In this document: piece after piece, positions 45,808 through 57,175 of the stretch
Position numbering within the stretch: position 1 is the first letter of the stretch
Layout: each line of letters begins with the position of its first letter
Origin: Fen-1301 sp963786395
GTDB taxonomy: Bacteria > Bacteroidota > Ignavibacteria > Ignavibacteriales > Ignavibacteriaceae
DNA length: 64,000 nt
Assembly: GCA_963786395.1 (NCBI GenBank)
Contig: CAWAZD010000010.1
Coordinates: 124,001-188,000, forward strand
Direction: 5' to 3'
Position numbers and translations under genes: made by a program
The notes under the pieces: model-generated
The model's database searches: none
What the model saw: only the letters and a program-made list of their open reading frames with translations
What the model was told of the DNA's origin: nothing

Positions 45808-48800
45808 ATGAATTTTATTAATATAAAAGTTTTTAAGCCTAACATTAGTGTATTACTGGTATGCATATTAATAGGTATTGCAATAATTACAACAAGTGGA
45901 TTTTTATATAGTCAGCAGGGAAATCTGAAGAAAATTCTGATAGTAGTAGAAGGGAATACAGATATAAAGAGTTTTTCTTTTGCAGATGGTCGTCAGCTTC
46001 AACAACTGATGGGGCATTTCAATACAAAAACTACACTAATAGGAGTGAATCAATACACTAATGATGAGTTAAATAATTTTGATTTTATTTTCTACATCGG
46101 CTATAAGCTTAAAAATAAAGTGCCGGATGTTTTTCTGAATGATGTGCTGGCAACCAAAAAACCTGTAACATGGATATATACAGGTTTCCTTGAGTTTTCC
46201 AGAAGTCACGATCTTAAGAAAGCGTTAGGTTTTAATGTGACAGATTATGATTCCATAACAGGATTTGACGCTGTTAAAAGCGGCGGCAGAATATTTATGA
46301 AAGGTGATTATCACACAAGTATAATTAATATTTTCGACAAAAAGGGAGTTCAGGTACTTGCCACAACATATTCAACAAAGAAAAAGAAAGAGTTCCCTTA
46401 TATAGTAAAGTCAAAGAATTTTATTTATGTGGCAGACTCACCGTTTGCTTATGCGGATGAAAATGACAGATATTTACTTTTTGCTGATATGCTGCATGAT
46501 ATTCTGGGTGAACAGCACAGGGAATCTCATTCTGCAATTATAAGGATTGAAGATATATCTCCTATGGATAACCCGGATAAGTTAAGAGATATTGCTGATT
46601 TTCTTTCAGGTAGAGGAATTCCATTTGCTGTAGGTGTAATACCATTTTATGTAAATCCCGGAGAGGGGATAAGAGTAAGCTTATCAGATAAACCGGACCT
46701 GGTAGATGCTCTTAAATATATGGTGAAGAATGGCGGTACAATAATAATGCACGGCAGTACACATCAATATAAGGGCATTACCGCATCGGATTTTGAATTC
46801 TGGGATGAGGTAACAAACAAACCTATAAGGGATGAATCTGAGGCTGCTATTTCAAGAAAGATTGAGCTTGGTATTCAGGAGTTTATGAAGAACGGGCTAT
46901 ACCCGGTAATCTGGGAGACTCCTCACTATACAGCTTCAATTCTATTATACAAAACTATTGCAAAATACTTCAGCACATGCATGGAACAGAGACTTGCAAT
47001 AGAAGATTTTGACCATAGCCAGTTTTTCCCATATATAATAAACCATGACATATACGGGCAAAGAATTATTCCCGAGAACCTTGGTTATGTCCCGTTGGAT
47101 CCGGATGAAAATATAAGCCGTAAAGCAGTGCAGGAAATTATTCAAGGAGCCAAAACAAATCTTGCAGTAAGAGATGGTTTTGCGGCATGTTTCTTTCATG
47201 AATTTCTTGATATAGATTTACTGAAGGAATTGGTTGATGGAGTTACAGCTCTTGGTTACACATATATCGATCTCAGGGAACAAACAAATTGGGTAAAGAC
47301 AAAAGACAGAGTTATTCTCACAGGTTCCCAGAGTTATACTGTTAATCTTGAAGAGCAATATCTTGTGGAAGCCTATTATGCCCGCAATGGTGAAATAAAG
47401 GAGAAGATTCATTCAGATAAAAAGATCAATGGGCTTATATCAAAAAACATAGAACTTAAGCCAGGGGAATTTTACAGGGCTGAACCTTCAGAATTTGTAG
47501 AGCATGAATTAACATTTATGGAGAAGGTTTCTAACAGCGCAAGAAAAATATTCAAGAATATATTTGTGTCAAATGAAAACTGGAATATAGCACGACCTGT
47601 CATTTTATGGAATCCCATTGCCAAGGGGGCTGCATATAATGATCAGGCTTCATTTGCTTCAGTATTTAGAAGTGTAAATATTAACGTTGATACTATATTT
47701 CTTGGGCAGAAGATTGAATCTTAGGAATTATAATCTGCTGATAATTCCCTATACATTTGTTGATTCACTGGAAGATAAAGATTTTGATATTATAACAGCA
47801 TTTATTCAGACAGGCGGGCACATAATTACTGATACAAAAAATGAAGTAGCCACAGAATTAGGAATAAAGTTTAGTCAGAATAAGGTAAGGATCATTAAGC
47901 TGAGAGAAAAATTATTTCCTGAAGAAAAGATCTCCTGGCGTTATGCTGAATTAGTAAATAAAATTGAAATTGAACCGAGTGATGAAGTATTCTCTTTTGA
48001 CGAAATAACAGAAATGCCGATGGTAATAGGCAGGAAAATTGGAAAGGGACAATTACTTTTTTTCAATTCAAGGTTTGATCCGTATTCTCAGCAGGGGTAT
48101 AGCCTTTATCCTTATTTACTTGAATATGTTTTAGATTATTTTAAGTTAAGACCATTTGTCCGCAGGGATAATCTTGAAGTATATTTTGATCCCGGATTCC
48201 GGCACACGTACAGTGTTGAAAACCTGGTAAAACAATGGGTAGGTCAGGGAATAAAAATTATACATACTGCAGGGATGGCATCAGTATCAGAAATATACTT
48301 ATGATTATAAACGTCTTATTAATCTGGCACATGCAAACGGAATTTTTGTTTATGCCTGGCTGGAACCACCGCAGGTAAGCCAGAAATTCTGGAATGATCA
48401 TCCTGAATGGAGAGAAAAGAATTATAAGAATGAGGATATTCGTCCTTCATGGCGTTACCCGGTAGCGCTTACAGATAATAAATGCCTTGCAGCAGTAAAT
48501 ACTGAATTGAAGAAATTTCTTGAAAAGTATGACTGGGACGGTGTTAATCTTGCAGAGCTTTATTTTGAAGCCGGCGAAAGGGATGAATGAGCCAAATTAT
48601 TTTACACCGATGCATCCATCAGCCAGAGCAGAGGTAATGAAACAATATGGAATTGATCTGAATAAAATATTTGATCCATCGTCATATTACTACTGGAAAA
48701 ATAACCGTGATGTTGAAAATAAAATTACCAATTACAGAGTAAAACAACTCGATACCGTATACCAGGTGTTGCTTAAATCATTTTATGAAGTAGCTAGTAA

Positions 48801-49763
48801 GAAAAACGGATTTGAAGTAATGGTAACTGCAATGGATAGTCATGGATCTCCCGGAATTAAGGGAATATATCGGTGTAGATATGCAGGACATTATGCGTTT
48901 GCAGAAACGGTATCGGGTTTACACTTCAGGTTGAGGACCCTGAAAATCTTTGGTCAACTGATCCGATGAGATATGTAGAAATAGGTAAATTTTATCTAGA
49001 ATCTGATTGGTGATAAATCAAAACTTCTTCTGGATTTGAATATTCTTTCTTTTAGAAAGGAAAAAGATATTACACCTTTCCCTACGCTTATACAAACAGG
49101 TACAGAAAGTTTTCGTCTTATAAATGCTGCATCATTAGGTGCCCCGCGTTTTACAATTTATTCTGAGTCAAGTGTAAATGCTCAGGATTTGGGATTTTTC
49201 CCATATGCAGCTTCAACTAATATCCAATATAAAGCAGTTGATAATGGATTTGAATTTGACGCACCGAATTCATTTATTATCAAACTCCCAATGAATGTGA
49301 AGGAGATAATAGTTGATGGATATCCGGTTTCATCATTCAGGGAAAATGCCTTTCCTATTCCTGCCGGTAAGCATATTGTTAAATTTAACAATGAAACAGT
49401 AACTTCATTTTCAACGAACGAACTTCAGGCGAAGGTATTGTCCTTTACGGGCAACTTGCTTTCAGTTTCCTATGGTATGAAGGATATTAAAATTACTTAT
49501 GATTCAAAAACTCGAACATTGATATCACTTAAACAGAGAACCAACCTGGGTAAAAGTAGATCATAATGATTATAAATTTACTTGTAATGGAAGGAAATGA
49601 CTGTTTTAGCATATTCCTTCCATCAGGGAAGCATTTTGTTGAAATCGGAGCAGGTAATACATTTTCCTATGGAATAAATTTAACTTCACTTTGGTCTTCA
49701 ACAGGTATAGCAATATTCGGTTCACTGGCAGTCAGTTTGCTTTTTGTAATGTATTTGTGTTAA
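45808..49763 (+). CDS. Polysaccharide deacetylase (DUF2334) fused to PgaB-like glycosidase-type domain, reading frame broken
   Basis: Large exported or membrane polysaccharide-modifying protein. N-terminal anchor (about residues 10-35), a DUF2334 carbohydrate-esterase-type domain (RIEDISPMDNPDKLRDIADF, GVIPFYVNPGEG, IIMHGSTHQYKG), then a domain that reads AHANGIFVYAWLEPPQ and WDGVNLAELYFEAG, resembling PgaB C-terminal or family-10-like glycosidase modules, then a beta-rich part and a TM segment (SLWSSTGIAIFGSLAVSLLF). Open pieces 45808-47724, 47687-48304, 48520-48969, 49036-49566, 49566-49763; at least five frame breaks. Downstream sequence leads without an obvious stop-start into a GT2 enzyme, so it may be one polypeptide. 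Deacetylation and synthesis of an amino-sugar exopolysaccharide is inferred, supported by wecB upstream. Confidence 0.78.
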
Positions 49764-49970
49764 AGATATTATCAGAAGAAAATATTCACCACTATTAGAT
49801 GATCAAGTAATATGGCTATTTTTAGAACTCGTTCTGAGTTTTTATTTGTAGTTGCAGATATTCTTATTGGTTTATGATTGCATATCAGTTTGTCCTTAAC
49901 TGTATATCGGTTATATTAAATTTAGTTAAGTCATTAAAGGAAAAGAATCAGATTGATGGAATGAGAATTT

Positions 49971-51105
49971 GATTATCCCACTTGTTCTATACTGATTCCT
50001 GCGCATAATGAGGCAAAGGTAATCGGAGAAGACAATTGAATCTATGATGAAACTGGAATTATCCTGAAGGATAAACTTCAGATAATAGTAATCAATGATG
50101 GCTCAACAGATGAGACAAAGGAAATTATAGAAGGTTATGCTGCAATCGACCCCCGTGTAGAACTTTATAATATTCCGATGGGAGAAGGGGGAAAAGGAAA
50201 ATCACGTACACTTAATATCGGATTGAAAGCAGCCAAAGGGGAGGTAATTGCTATTTATGATGCAGATAATACACCGGATAAAAATTCTCTTAAGTATTTA
50301 GTTGCACAATTGATTCAGCATAAAGAACTTGGCGCAGTACTTGGTAAATTCAGAACGGTAAATAAGAACAAGAACCTGGCTGACAAAGTTTATTAATATC
50401 GAAACTCTGAGTTTCCAGTCCATGCTTCAGGCTGGCAGATGGCAGATGCACAATATTGCAACACTACCAGGGACTAATTTTGTAATGTGGAACTGGTTAA
50501 TAAAACAACTGAACGGATGGGACGAAGAAGCTTTGACTGAAGACTCCGAACTTAGCATAAGGATTTACCAGGAAGGGTATAAAATTAAATTCATTCCTTA
50601 TGCAATTACCTATGAACAGGAACCCGAAAGCTGGAGAGTGTGGATTAAACAAAGGATGCGCTGGGTCAGGGGAAATAGCTATGTTATATCAAAGTTTGCA
50701 AAACAAATACCTAAATTTAAGAACAGGCGGCTTGCATTTGATATCCTGTATACGCTTGCACTTTATTATGTATTCTTTGCTGCTATTATTATATCTGATT
50801 TACTCTTTATTGTGGGGCTCCTGAATTTAGTGAGTATTTCGCTTCCCGGACCATATACTTTCGTATGGATAATGGCTTTGGTGCTTTTCATATTTGAAAT
50901 AATACTTGCAATATCATATGACAATGAGGACAGTATTAAAAATATTGGTCTCATATTAGTAATGTATTTTTCATATTGCCAGCTTTGGATATATATTGTA
51001 ATTAAAGCCGCTTATTCTGAATATATAAGAAAAGATAAAAGAACCTGGGCAAAGACAGTAAGGTTTGATGTTGAGAAACCAATAGAGAAAGCACCGGTAA
51101 ATTGA
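49971..51105 (+). CDS. Processive GT2 glycosyltransferase (PgaC/HAS/cellulose synthase-like), reading frame broken
   Basis: Membrane polysaccharide synthase. CSILIPAHNEAKVIG opens the GT2 fold, then IIVINDGSTDETKE, the metal/UDP motif AIYDADNTP, the acceptor region TEDSELSIR and the processive signature QRMRWVRG; several TM helices follow from about 50740. Open pieces 50178-50396 and 50422-51105; breaks near 50040 and 50395. Sequence between 49763 and 49971 encodes TM-like stretches in shifting frames (VIWLFLELV, FLFVVADILIG, FMIAYQFVLNCISVILNLV), suggesting the gene begins upstream or is fused to the preceding deacetylase. Product probably a beta-linked amino-sugar polymer; this is inference. 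Confidence 0.82.
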
Positions 51106-51155
51106 GGTACATTCTCCGGTTTCGCTCAATGACATTTAAATTTAAAAGACAAACC

Positions 51156-51186
51156 ATGGGATTCCCGCCTTTCGCGGAGATGACAA
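51156..51186. repeat. REP-like palindromic repeat, copy 3
   Basis: ATGGGATTCCCGCCTTTCGC then GGAGATGACAAAC, a variant of the unit at 3263-3291. It lies after the GT2 gene in a 222-bp gap. Confidence 0.75.
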
Positions 51187-51218
51187 ACACTTCTATCCTA
51201 AAGACAAATTAGCTGCAC

Positions 51219-51242
51219 GGATTCCCGCATTCGCGGGAATGT
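51219..51242. repeat. REP-like palindromic repeat, copy 4
   Basis: GGATTCCCGCATTCGCGGGA core; second copy in the same gap as 51156-51186. Upstream at about 51108-51135 the text GTACATTCTCCGGTTTCGCT recalls a further degenerate repeat family seen near 12690. Confidence 0.75.
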
Positions 51243-51327
51243 CTATTAAGAGATTAGCATTATAAATAAATCAAGGTATTTTTATATATTATATTAATCA
51301 TTTTAATTAATAATATACAGGCGGGCT

Positions 51328-53016
51328 ATGACAAAGCTTGATAGATTGTCCCAAAAATTGAAATCCTATTTACCTTTATCTCTATTTATTATTTTTGTTT
51401 CACTTGTTATTACCGCTGCTGTTATTGTAGATAACAATATTACGAGGGAGTCAATAGTCCAGGCTGAAAAAGTAGCAGGGTTAAAATATACAGATGCTCA
51501 GCGGGATTCAATGATTGACGGAATAAACAGTCATTTGAAAAATTACAAGAATATAAGAGAATCCTTGCTCTCGAACGATGTCGGTCCTTCACTGCTTTTC
51601 AATCCTATCCCTCCGGGGTTTATTATAAATACTAATCAAAAACAAATAGAATTTACACACTACAGGAAAGTATCACTTCCTGCCAACATGGACGACCTTG
51701 CCTGGTATTCAATTGGTCAACTTGCTGAACTTATAAAGACCAGGAAAATATCTTGTATTGATCTGACGAAATATTTCTTTTCGAGGTTAAAAAAATATGA
51801 TAAGAGTCTGCATTGTGTAATTAATTTTACAGAAGACTATGCCCTAAAACAGGCAGAGATTCTTGACAGGGAAATAGCCAAAGGGAAATACAGAGGTCCG
51901 TTGCATGGAATACCATTCGGGTTAAAAGATCTATTTGCGGTAAAAGGATATCCAACTACATGGGGTTCGGTTCCATATAAAGACCAGGTGATCAATTTTA
52001 ATTCGACAGTATTTAAGAAACTTGAAACAGCAGGTGGTATCCTGGTTGCAAAATTAACAATGGGTGAACTTGCAATGGGAGATGTCTGGTTTGGAGGAAT
52101 GACGAGAAACCCATGGGATATTACTCAAGGCTCAAGTGGATCTTCGGCGGGATCAGTTTCATCAGTAGCCGCTGGACTGGTTCCATTTGCAATTGGAACA
52201 GAGACGTGGGGATCAATTGTATCTCCATCAACTGTATGTGGCACAACAGGGCTGCGTCCTACCTATGGAAGAATAAGCAGGGCAGGAGCTATGGCGCTTA
52301 GCTGGTCAATGGATAAAGTTGGTCCAATTTGCAGGAATGCTGAAGACTGTGCTATTGTATTTAATGTTCTCAGAGGGAAAGATAATATTGACCCGACTGT
52401 CGTTGATGCCCCGTTCAATTATTCTTCAAAAACAAAGACAGAAAACCTGAGGTACGGATACCTGGTGTTGAATTTTAAGAAGAAATATGATCTGAAGGAT
52501 AATGATTCACTTACACTTATAAGTTTAAAGAGAATGGGTTTTGATATTCAGCCAATTGAATTCCAACCCAGAGTTCCTCTCCAGGACTTAGCAATTATAC
52601 TTGAAGCTGAAGCGGGGGCTGCTTTTGACCAGATAACAAGTACCGGAGAAGTGGACAAAATGGTAAGACAGACTAAAGATGCTTGGCCTAACATTTTCCG
52701 TACTTCACGTTTTATCCCTGCTGTGGAATATATTAATGCAAACAGGTTGAGGACTAAGCTTATTAAGGAACTTAACGAGATGATGAAAAATATTGATGTC
52801 CTTGTAGTTCCCTCACTGGAAGATGATTCACAACTGTTGTTTAATCTTACCGGTCAGCCTTGCATATCTATTCCTAATGGTTTTACTTCAAAGGGAATGC
52901 CTACAAGTATAACATTTGTAGGTAATCTTTATGACGAAGCTTCAATACTTGAAGCAGCAAACAAGTTTCAGTTGCTAACTGACTTCAATAAAAAACATCC
53001 TACACTAAAATGGTGA
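51328..53016 (+). CDS. Membrane-anchored amidase-signature family enzyme
   Basis: 562 residues. An N-terminal TM anchor (about 15-35) places the enzyme outside the cytoplasm. Amidase-signature core: K200 in GIPFGLKDLF and the Ser/Gly stretch QGSSGSSAGS (about 267-276; expected nucleophile S273), then GTETWGSIVSPSTVCG and TYGRISRAGAM. It should hydrolyse an amide bond, but substrate is not predictable; a GatA role is unlikely because of the anchor and missing gatB/gatC. Seven base pairs before the propeller-phosphoesterase gene, so operonic. Confidence 0.88.
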   Translation: MTKLDRLSQKLKSYLPLSLFIIFVSLVITAAVIVDNNITRESIVQAEKVAGLKYTDAQRDSMIDGINSHLKNYKNIRESLLSNDVGPSLLFNPIPPGFIINTNQKQIEFTHYRKVSLPANMDDLAWYSIGQLAELIKTRKISCIDLTKYFFSRLKKYDKSLHCVINFTEDYALKQAEILDREIAKGKYRGPLHGIPFGLKDLFAVKGYPTTWGSVPYKDQVINFNSTVFKKLETAGGILVAKLTMGELAMGDVWFGGMTRNPWDITQGSSGSSAGSVSSVAAGLVPFAIGTETWGSIVSPSTVCGTTGLRPTYGRISRAGAMALSWSMDKVGPICRNAEDCAIVFNVLRGKDNIDPTVVDAPFNYSSKTKTENLRYGYLVLNFKKKYDLKDNDSLTLISLKRMGFDIQPIEFQPRVPLQDLAIILEAEAGAAFDQITSTGEVDKMVRQTKDAWPNIFRTSRFIPAVEYINANRLRTKLIKELNEMMKNIDVLVVPSLEDDSQLLFNLTGQPCISIPNGFTSKGMPTSITFVGNLYDEASILEAANKFQLLTDFNKKHPTLKW

Positions 53017-53023
53017 TCATATA

Positions 53024-55438
53024 ATGAAATCGAATATTATTTTATTAGTTATTTTTTTATTCACAGAGCTAACCTTTTGTCAGACTGATAATAACATTGT
53101 TATTCCAGGAAGCAAAGGACCATACACACTTCTTTCCAATGGTTGGAAGGTAACTCCGGCTGGTGATAATACTCCCATAGGGGAATTGCCTATGAACCTT
53201 ATTTGCACCAAAGATGAGAAATACGCCATTACATCTAACAGCGGTATGGGGGAAAACAGTTTCTCTGTAGTTGATCTCAATCTTAAAAGGGAAGTGCAGA
53301 GAGTTATAATTGATAAAACATGGAGGGGTCTATGTTTTAACAAGGATGAATCAACTCTATTCGTATCAGGCGGTAACAATGATAAAGTTTATTCATATGA
53401 TTTTCATGATGGTCATCTTACTGTTAAAGATTCATTTAACCTTAGATCTGATAATGATTCTCTCATTTCAGTTACAGGCGTAGCATACTGGGCTGCAAAA
53501 AATTATATAATTGCTGTATCTCGAGAAACCAATTCAATTTATTTTTATGATATAAGTAAAAAGAAACTGGTTAAAAGACTTTTACCCGGTTCAGAATGTT
53601 TTGATGTCATTATTGATAATAAAGGTTTAAATGCTTACGTATCTTTATGGGGAGGTGCTGAGATAGCCAGAATAAATCTAAAGAAACTTGAGATTGATAA
53701 ATATATGAAAGTCGGAGATCATCCATGCGAAATGATAATTACCCAAAATGACAAAAGATTATTCGTAACCAATGCAAACAACAATTCAGTATCAGTAGTT
53801 GATCTGAGGAAAGGCAAAGAGACTGAAAGAATTAATTCTGCCCTGAAGCCGGATATGCCATATGGAAGTACTCCAAACGCTGTGACATTCAGTGCAAATG
53901 AATCAACACTTTTGATTGCAAATGCAGATAATAATTATCTAGCAGTGTTCAACATATCTGTGCCGGGAGAATCTAAAAGCAAAGGGTTCATACCTGTGGG
54001 CTGGTATCCGACATCAGTAAAATATTTGAAAGGGAGAAATGAAATCCTTGTTGCTGACGGTAAGGGACTTTCATCTATGGCTAATCCCCGTGGTCCAAAA
54101 CCGGGAACTAATATCCCACGCAAAGGTGAACAGTACATTGGGAGTCTGTTAAAAGGAACTCTTTCAATGATCAAATATCCGGATGCCAAAATGCTTGGCC
54201 AATATTCATCAGAAGTTTTTAGCAACACTCCATTTATCTCCCGAGCGAAACCCATTTCTAAGCAGAGTATTATTCCGGCGACACACGATGGAAAGGGAAG
54301 TTCGAAGATAAAACATGTTTTTTATATTATCAGAGAGAACCGTACTTATGATCAGATTCTTGGAGATGTTACAAAGGGGAACGGTGATTCTTCATTGTGT
54401 TTATTTCCGTTCAAAGTAACACCAAACGTGCATAAGCTTTGTGAGAACTATACTTTGTTTGATAATTTTTATGCTGATGCTGAAGTAAGCGCGGACGGAC
54501 ATAATTGGTCAACTGCTGCTTATGCTTCGGATTATACAGAAAAAGTATGGCCTGTTATGTATGGTGGCAGAGGAGGGAACTACGATTTTGAAGGACAAAG
54601 AGATATTGCTTCGCCTACTTCAGGTTATATCTGGGACAATGTTATAAACAAAGGTTTAAGTTTCAGGAATTACGGAGAATTTGTTGAGTACAGAGAACCG
54701 GGATATTACGGATTACTGCCAAAACTGAAACCAGTAACTAATGAGAAATATCCCGGATTCGATCTTGAGATTACTGACCAAACACGTTTTAAGATATGGA
54801 AGGAAGATTTTAATAATCTTGCAGATAAGGATTCACTTCCTTCATTTTCGTTGATGAGACTTCCTAATGATCATACAGCCGGGACCAGAAAAGGATCGCT
54901 GACGGTAGGGGCAATGATTGCGGATAATGATTATGCGCTCGGGCAGATTGTAGAAACAATCTCCGGCAGTAAGTTCTGGAAGGAAAGCATAATATTTGTC
55001 GTTGAAGATGATGCACAGTCTGGTTCTGATCATATTGATGCACACAGATCTGTAATGCTGGTTATAGGACCGAATATTAAAAAAGGTTTTGTAGATCATA
55101 CAATGTATTCTACAAGCAGTGTATTAAAAACTATGGAACTTATATTGGGACTTAAACCAATGACTCAATATGATTTATCCGCTGCACCTATATTAAATCC
55201 TGTTACCGATAATCTGAATCTTGATCCGTTTACTGCTGTTAAACCATTTATTGATCTTAATGAAAAGAACAGAGCCGGGTTATTCGGACAGGATAAATGT
55301 GAGAAATTGAATCTTGTAATAGAAGACGCTGTTCCGGAAAGAGAGTTCAATGAAATTATCTGGAAGTCGGTAAAAGGTAGTGAATCTCAATTGCCTCCTA
55401 TTGTTAGAAGTGCATTTGTAAAGGGGATAGGGGAGTAA
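53024..55438 (+). CDS. YncE-like beta-propeller/phosphoesterase (alkaline phosphatase-like) bifunctional protein
   Basis: 804 residues with signal peptide (about 1-19). The N-terminal half is a YVTN/YncE-type propeller (VVDLNLKREVQRV, LFVTNANNNSVSVVDLRKG, LLIANADNNYLAVFN). The C-terminal half is a PF04185-type phosphoesterase: HVFYIIRENRTYDQILGDVTKG, FYADAEVSADGHNWSTAAYAS, MRLPNDHTAGT, IFVVEDDAQSGSDHIDAHRSVML. These enzymes cleave phosphate esters in the periplasm. In context (OPA-type transporter and pst system next), release of phosphate from organic esters is plausible. Frame intact. Confidence 0.9.
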   Translation: MKSNIILLVIFLFTELTFCQTDNNIVIPGSKGPYTLLSNGWKVTPAGDNTPIGELPMNLICTKDEKYAITSNSGMGENSFSVVDLNLKREVQRVIIDKTWRGLCFNKDESTLFVSGGNNDKVYSYDFHDGHLTVKDSFNLRSDNDSLISVTGVAYWAAKNYIIAVSRETNSIYFYDISKKKLVKRLLPGSECFDVIIDNKGLNAYVSLWGGAEIARINLKKLEIDKYMKVGDHPCEMIITQNDKRLFVTNANNNSVSVVDLRKGKETERINSALKPDMPYGSTPNAVTFSANESTLLIANADNNYLAVFNISVPGESKSKGFIPVGWYPTSVKYLKGRNEILVADGKGLSSMANPRGPKPGTNIPRKGEQYIGSLLKGTLSMIKYPDAKMLGQYSSEVFSNTPFISRAKPISKQSIIPATHDGKGSSKIKHVFYIIRENRTYDQILGDVTKGNGDSSLCLFPFKVTPNVHKLCENYTLFDNFYADAEVSADGHNWSTAAYASDYTEKVWPVMYGGRGGNYDFEGQRDIASPTSGYIWDNVINKGLSFRNYGEFVEYREPGYYGLLPKLKPVTNEKYPGFDLEITDQTRFKIWKEDFNNLADKDSLPSFSLMRLPNDHTAGTRKGSLTVGAMIADNDYALGQIVETISGSKFWKESIIFVVEDDAQSGSDHIDAHRSVMLVIGPNIKKGFVDHTMYSTSSVLKTMELILGLKPMTQYDLSAAPILNPVTDNLNLDPFTAVKPFIDLNEKNRAGLFGQDKCEKLNLVIEDAVPEREFNEIIWKSVKGSESQLPPIVRSAFVKGIGE

Positions 55439-55483
55439 TCTCCCAAATTCTCTATATCTATCACAGATAATAAAAATGAAGGG

Positions 55484-56956
55484 TTAATCTACTTCAACCA
55501 TTTCAAATTTCTCAACTTCAGCTATATATTTTCTTGTAGCATCGGGTAACTTGTGCCAAATTCTAATTGCCAGATACATTCCAATTAAAGCAAATGGCAT
55601 TAAAAAAATCGGCCATGAATGCCAATTCCATGTTGTTAAAAAGCCAAGGCTGAAAGATTGAATTCCGGTACCCAGGTAAACAAAACCGTCAACAATACCG
55701 GAACTTGTAGCTGTAGCTCTTCTGCCGCCAAAATCGGCTGCTGCAGTTCCAGACATTAAAGAGTGAACGCCGGTTACAGCCATTACAATTAACACAGCTG
55801 TAGCACCGACAATTACCGGAGATGAAGTTAAAAACACAGACATGACAAAAGCCATTATAAACATAAATCCAGATAAAATTGCTACAGGAGGACCTCTTCT
55901 TGATCTGAAGAAATTATCTGAGACAAGACCGCCTAAAAAGCCTCCTATTATTCCGAATATGCATAACAGTAGTCCCCAATTTTGAAGAAAATATTCGGCT
56001 CCGGGTTGTTTTATTTCGTTGGCAAATATGAAATACCATTGCATAATTCCATTTCTTAAAACACCGGCTGTCAGTTCAATAAAAGCAAATGTGAGCATGA
56101 TAGGGCTTGTAAAAACTCTTTTTAATAAATCAGTTGCAGTAAATACTCTATCCATTTCACCGGAGGAAGCATCAGCAGTGTCAAACGGCGGGAAATGAGC
56201 TTCTTCTGGAGTATTTTTAATAAGTATCCAATCCATTAAAGCCCAAAAAAGCATGATAGCGGCAGGGATAAAGAAAACTGCCCAAATCGGAGTTATTGAA
56301 CTATCCTGCATGGCAAAAATCCATTTCATTGAATTACTTAACCATGATGCTGAACCGTTTGTATGTACCTTTAGCAAGTCAACGATATTTTGTCCCCAAT
56401 CAAAGGCAAAGTAAACGCCGAAAGAAATAAGAGTACCAAATATTGCACCAAATGTGCCTCGTTCCCTTACATGAAACCAGTAAGCTTTCACCTTAATAAT
56501 AGAAACAGCTCCATAACTTTGAAAATACATATTGATTGAATAAAGAATAGAAAAGGCAACAACAAAATTCATATGCAGTCTACCTGTTAAAACCAGGTAA
56601 GTTAATACACCGATTAAAATATTCGCGATAGCTGATCCAATTGCGGCAATAAGAATACCAGCCTTACCACCAATTTTATCAACCAAGGGTCCATTTATTA
56701 AAAAAGATAATGCATATGTTATGGTTCCCGCGCCAAATATCATCCCAAAATCTTCTTTAGTCATTAAACTGCCAAGAGCTACTTTTGACACATTAAGGTT
56801 GTAGCGTCCCATATAGAGAAAAGCATAAGTCATACCAAGAGGGAACCAGTTAATGAATCTCCTCATCATAAACCATCTGCCATGTTTCAAAGGATTATTA
56901 TAAAAGTAAAGGAAAATTACAGCGGCGAGACATAGAAGGACGATAATGGAACTCAT
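55484..56956 (-). CDS. MFS organophosphate:phosphate antiporter family transporter (GlpT/UhpT-like)
   Basis: 490-residue 12-TM major facilitator. RYNLNVSKVALGSLMTKEDFG and GPLVDKIGGKAGILIAAIGSA match the OPA group (GlpT, UhpT, UhpC). These import glycerol-3-phosphate or hexose phosphates in exchange for phosphate. Convergent with the phosphoesterase gene, 45 bp away, and 8 kb from pst, which supports a phosphorus theme. Exact substrate not determinable. Confidence 0.85.
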   Translation of the reverse strand: MSSIIVLLCLAAVIFLYFYNNPLKHGRWFMMRRFINWFPLGMTYAFLYMGRYNLNVSKVALGSLMTKEDFGMIFGAGTITYALSFLINGPLVDKIGGKAGILIAAIGSAIANILIGVLTYLVLTGRLHMNFVVAFSILYSINMYFQSYGAVSIIKVKAYWFHVRERGTFGAIFGTLISFGVYFAFDWGQNIVDLLKVHTNGSASWLSNSMKWIFAMQDSSITPIWAVFFIPAAIMLFWALMDWILIKNTPEEAHFPPFDTADASSGEMDRVFTATDLLKRVFTSPIMLTFAFIELTAGVLRNGIMQWYFIFANEIKQPGAEYFLQNWGLLLCIFGIIGGFLGGLVSDNFFRSRRGPPVAILSGFMFIMAFVMSVFLTSSPVIVGATAVLIVMAVTGVHSLMSGTAAADFGGRRATATSSGIVDGFVYLGTGIQSFSLGFLTTWNWHSWPIFLMPFALIGMYLAIRIWHKLPDATRKYIAEVEKFEMVEVD

Positions 56957-57175
56957 TTAATATCCTTTAAAATCAAATGTAAAATTCAAAGACAAGATAG
57001 TATGAATAGTTTCGAAACGTTTTTTACTAACCAAACTCATAAAGAGTAAAAAATTACTTTATAAATCATCAAATTATAATTAAGCAACCAGTTGATTAAT
57101 TATCCCCTATTATTTCCTAATAAAAAATATTGTATTGTACACCTAATACCAAATTAAGTTTTAATTTTATTCAAA

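Noticed and set aside
51328..53016. Amidase as GatA of the glutamyl-tRNA amidotransferase
   Set aside because: It has an N-terminal membrane anchor and no gatB or gatC nearby.
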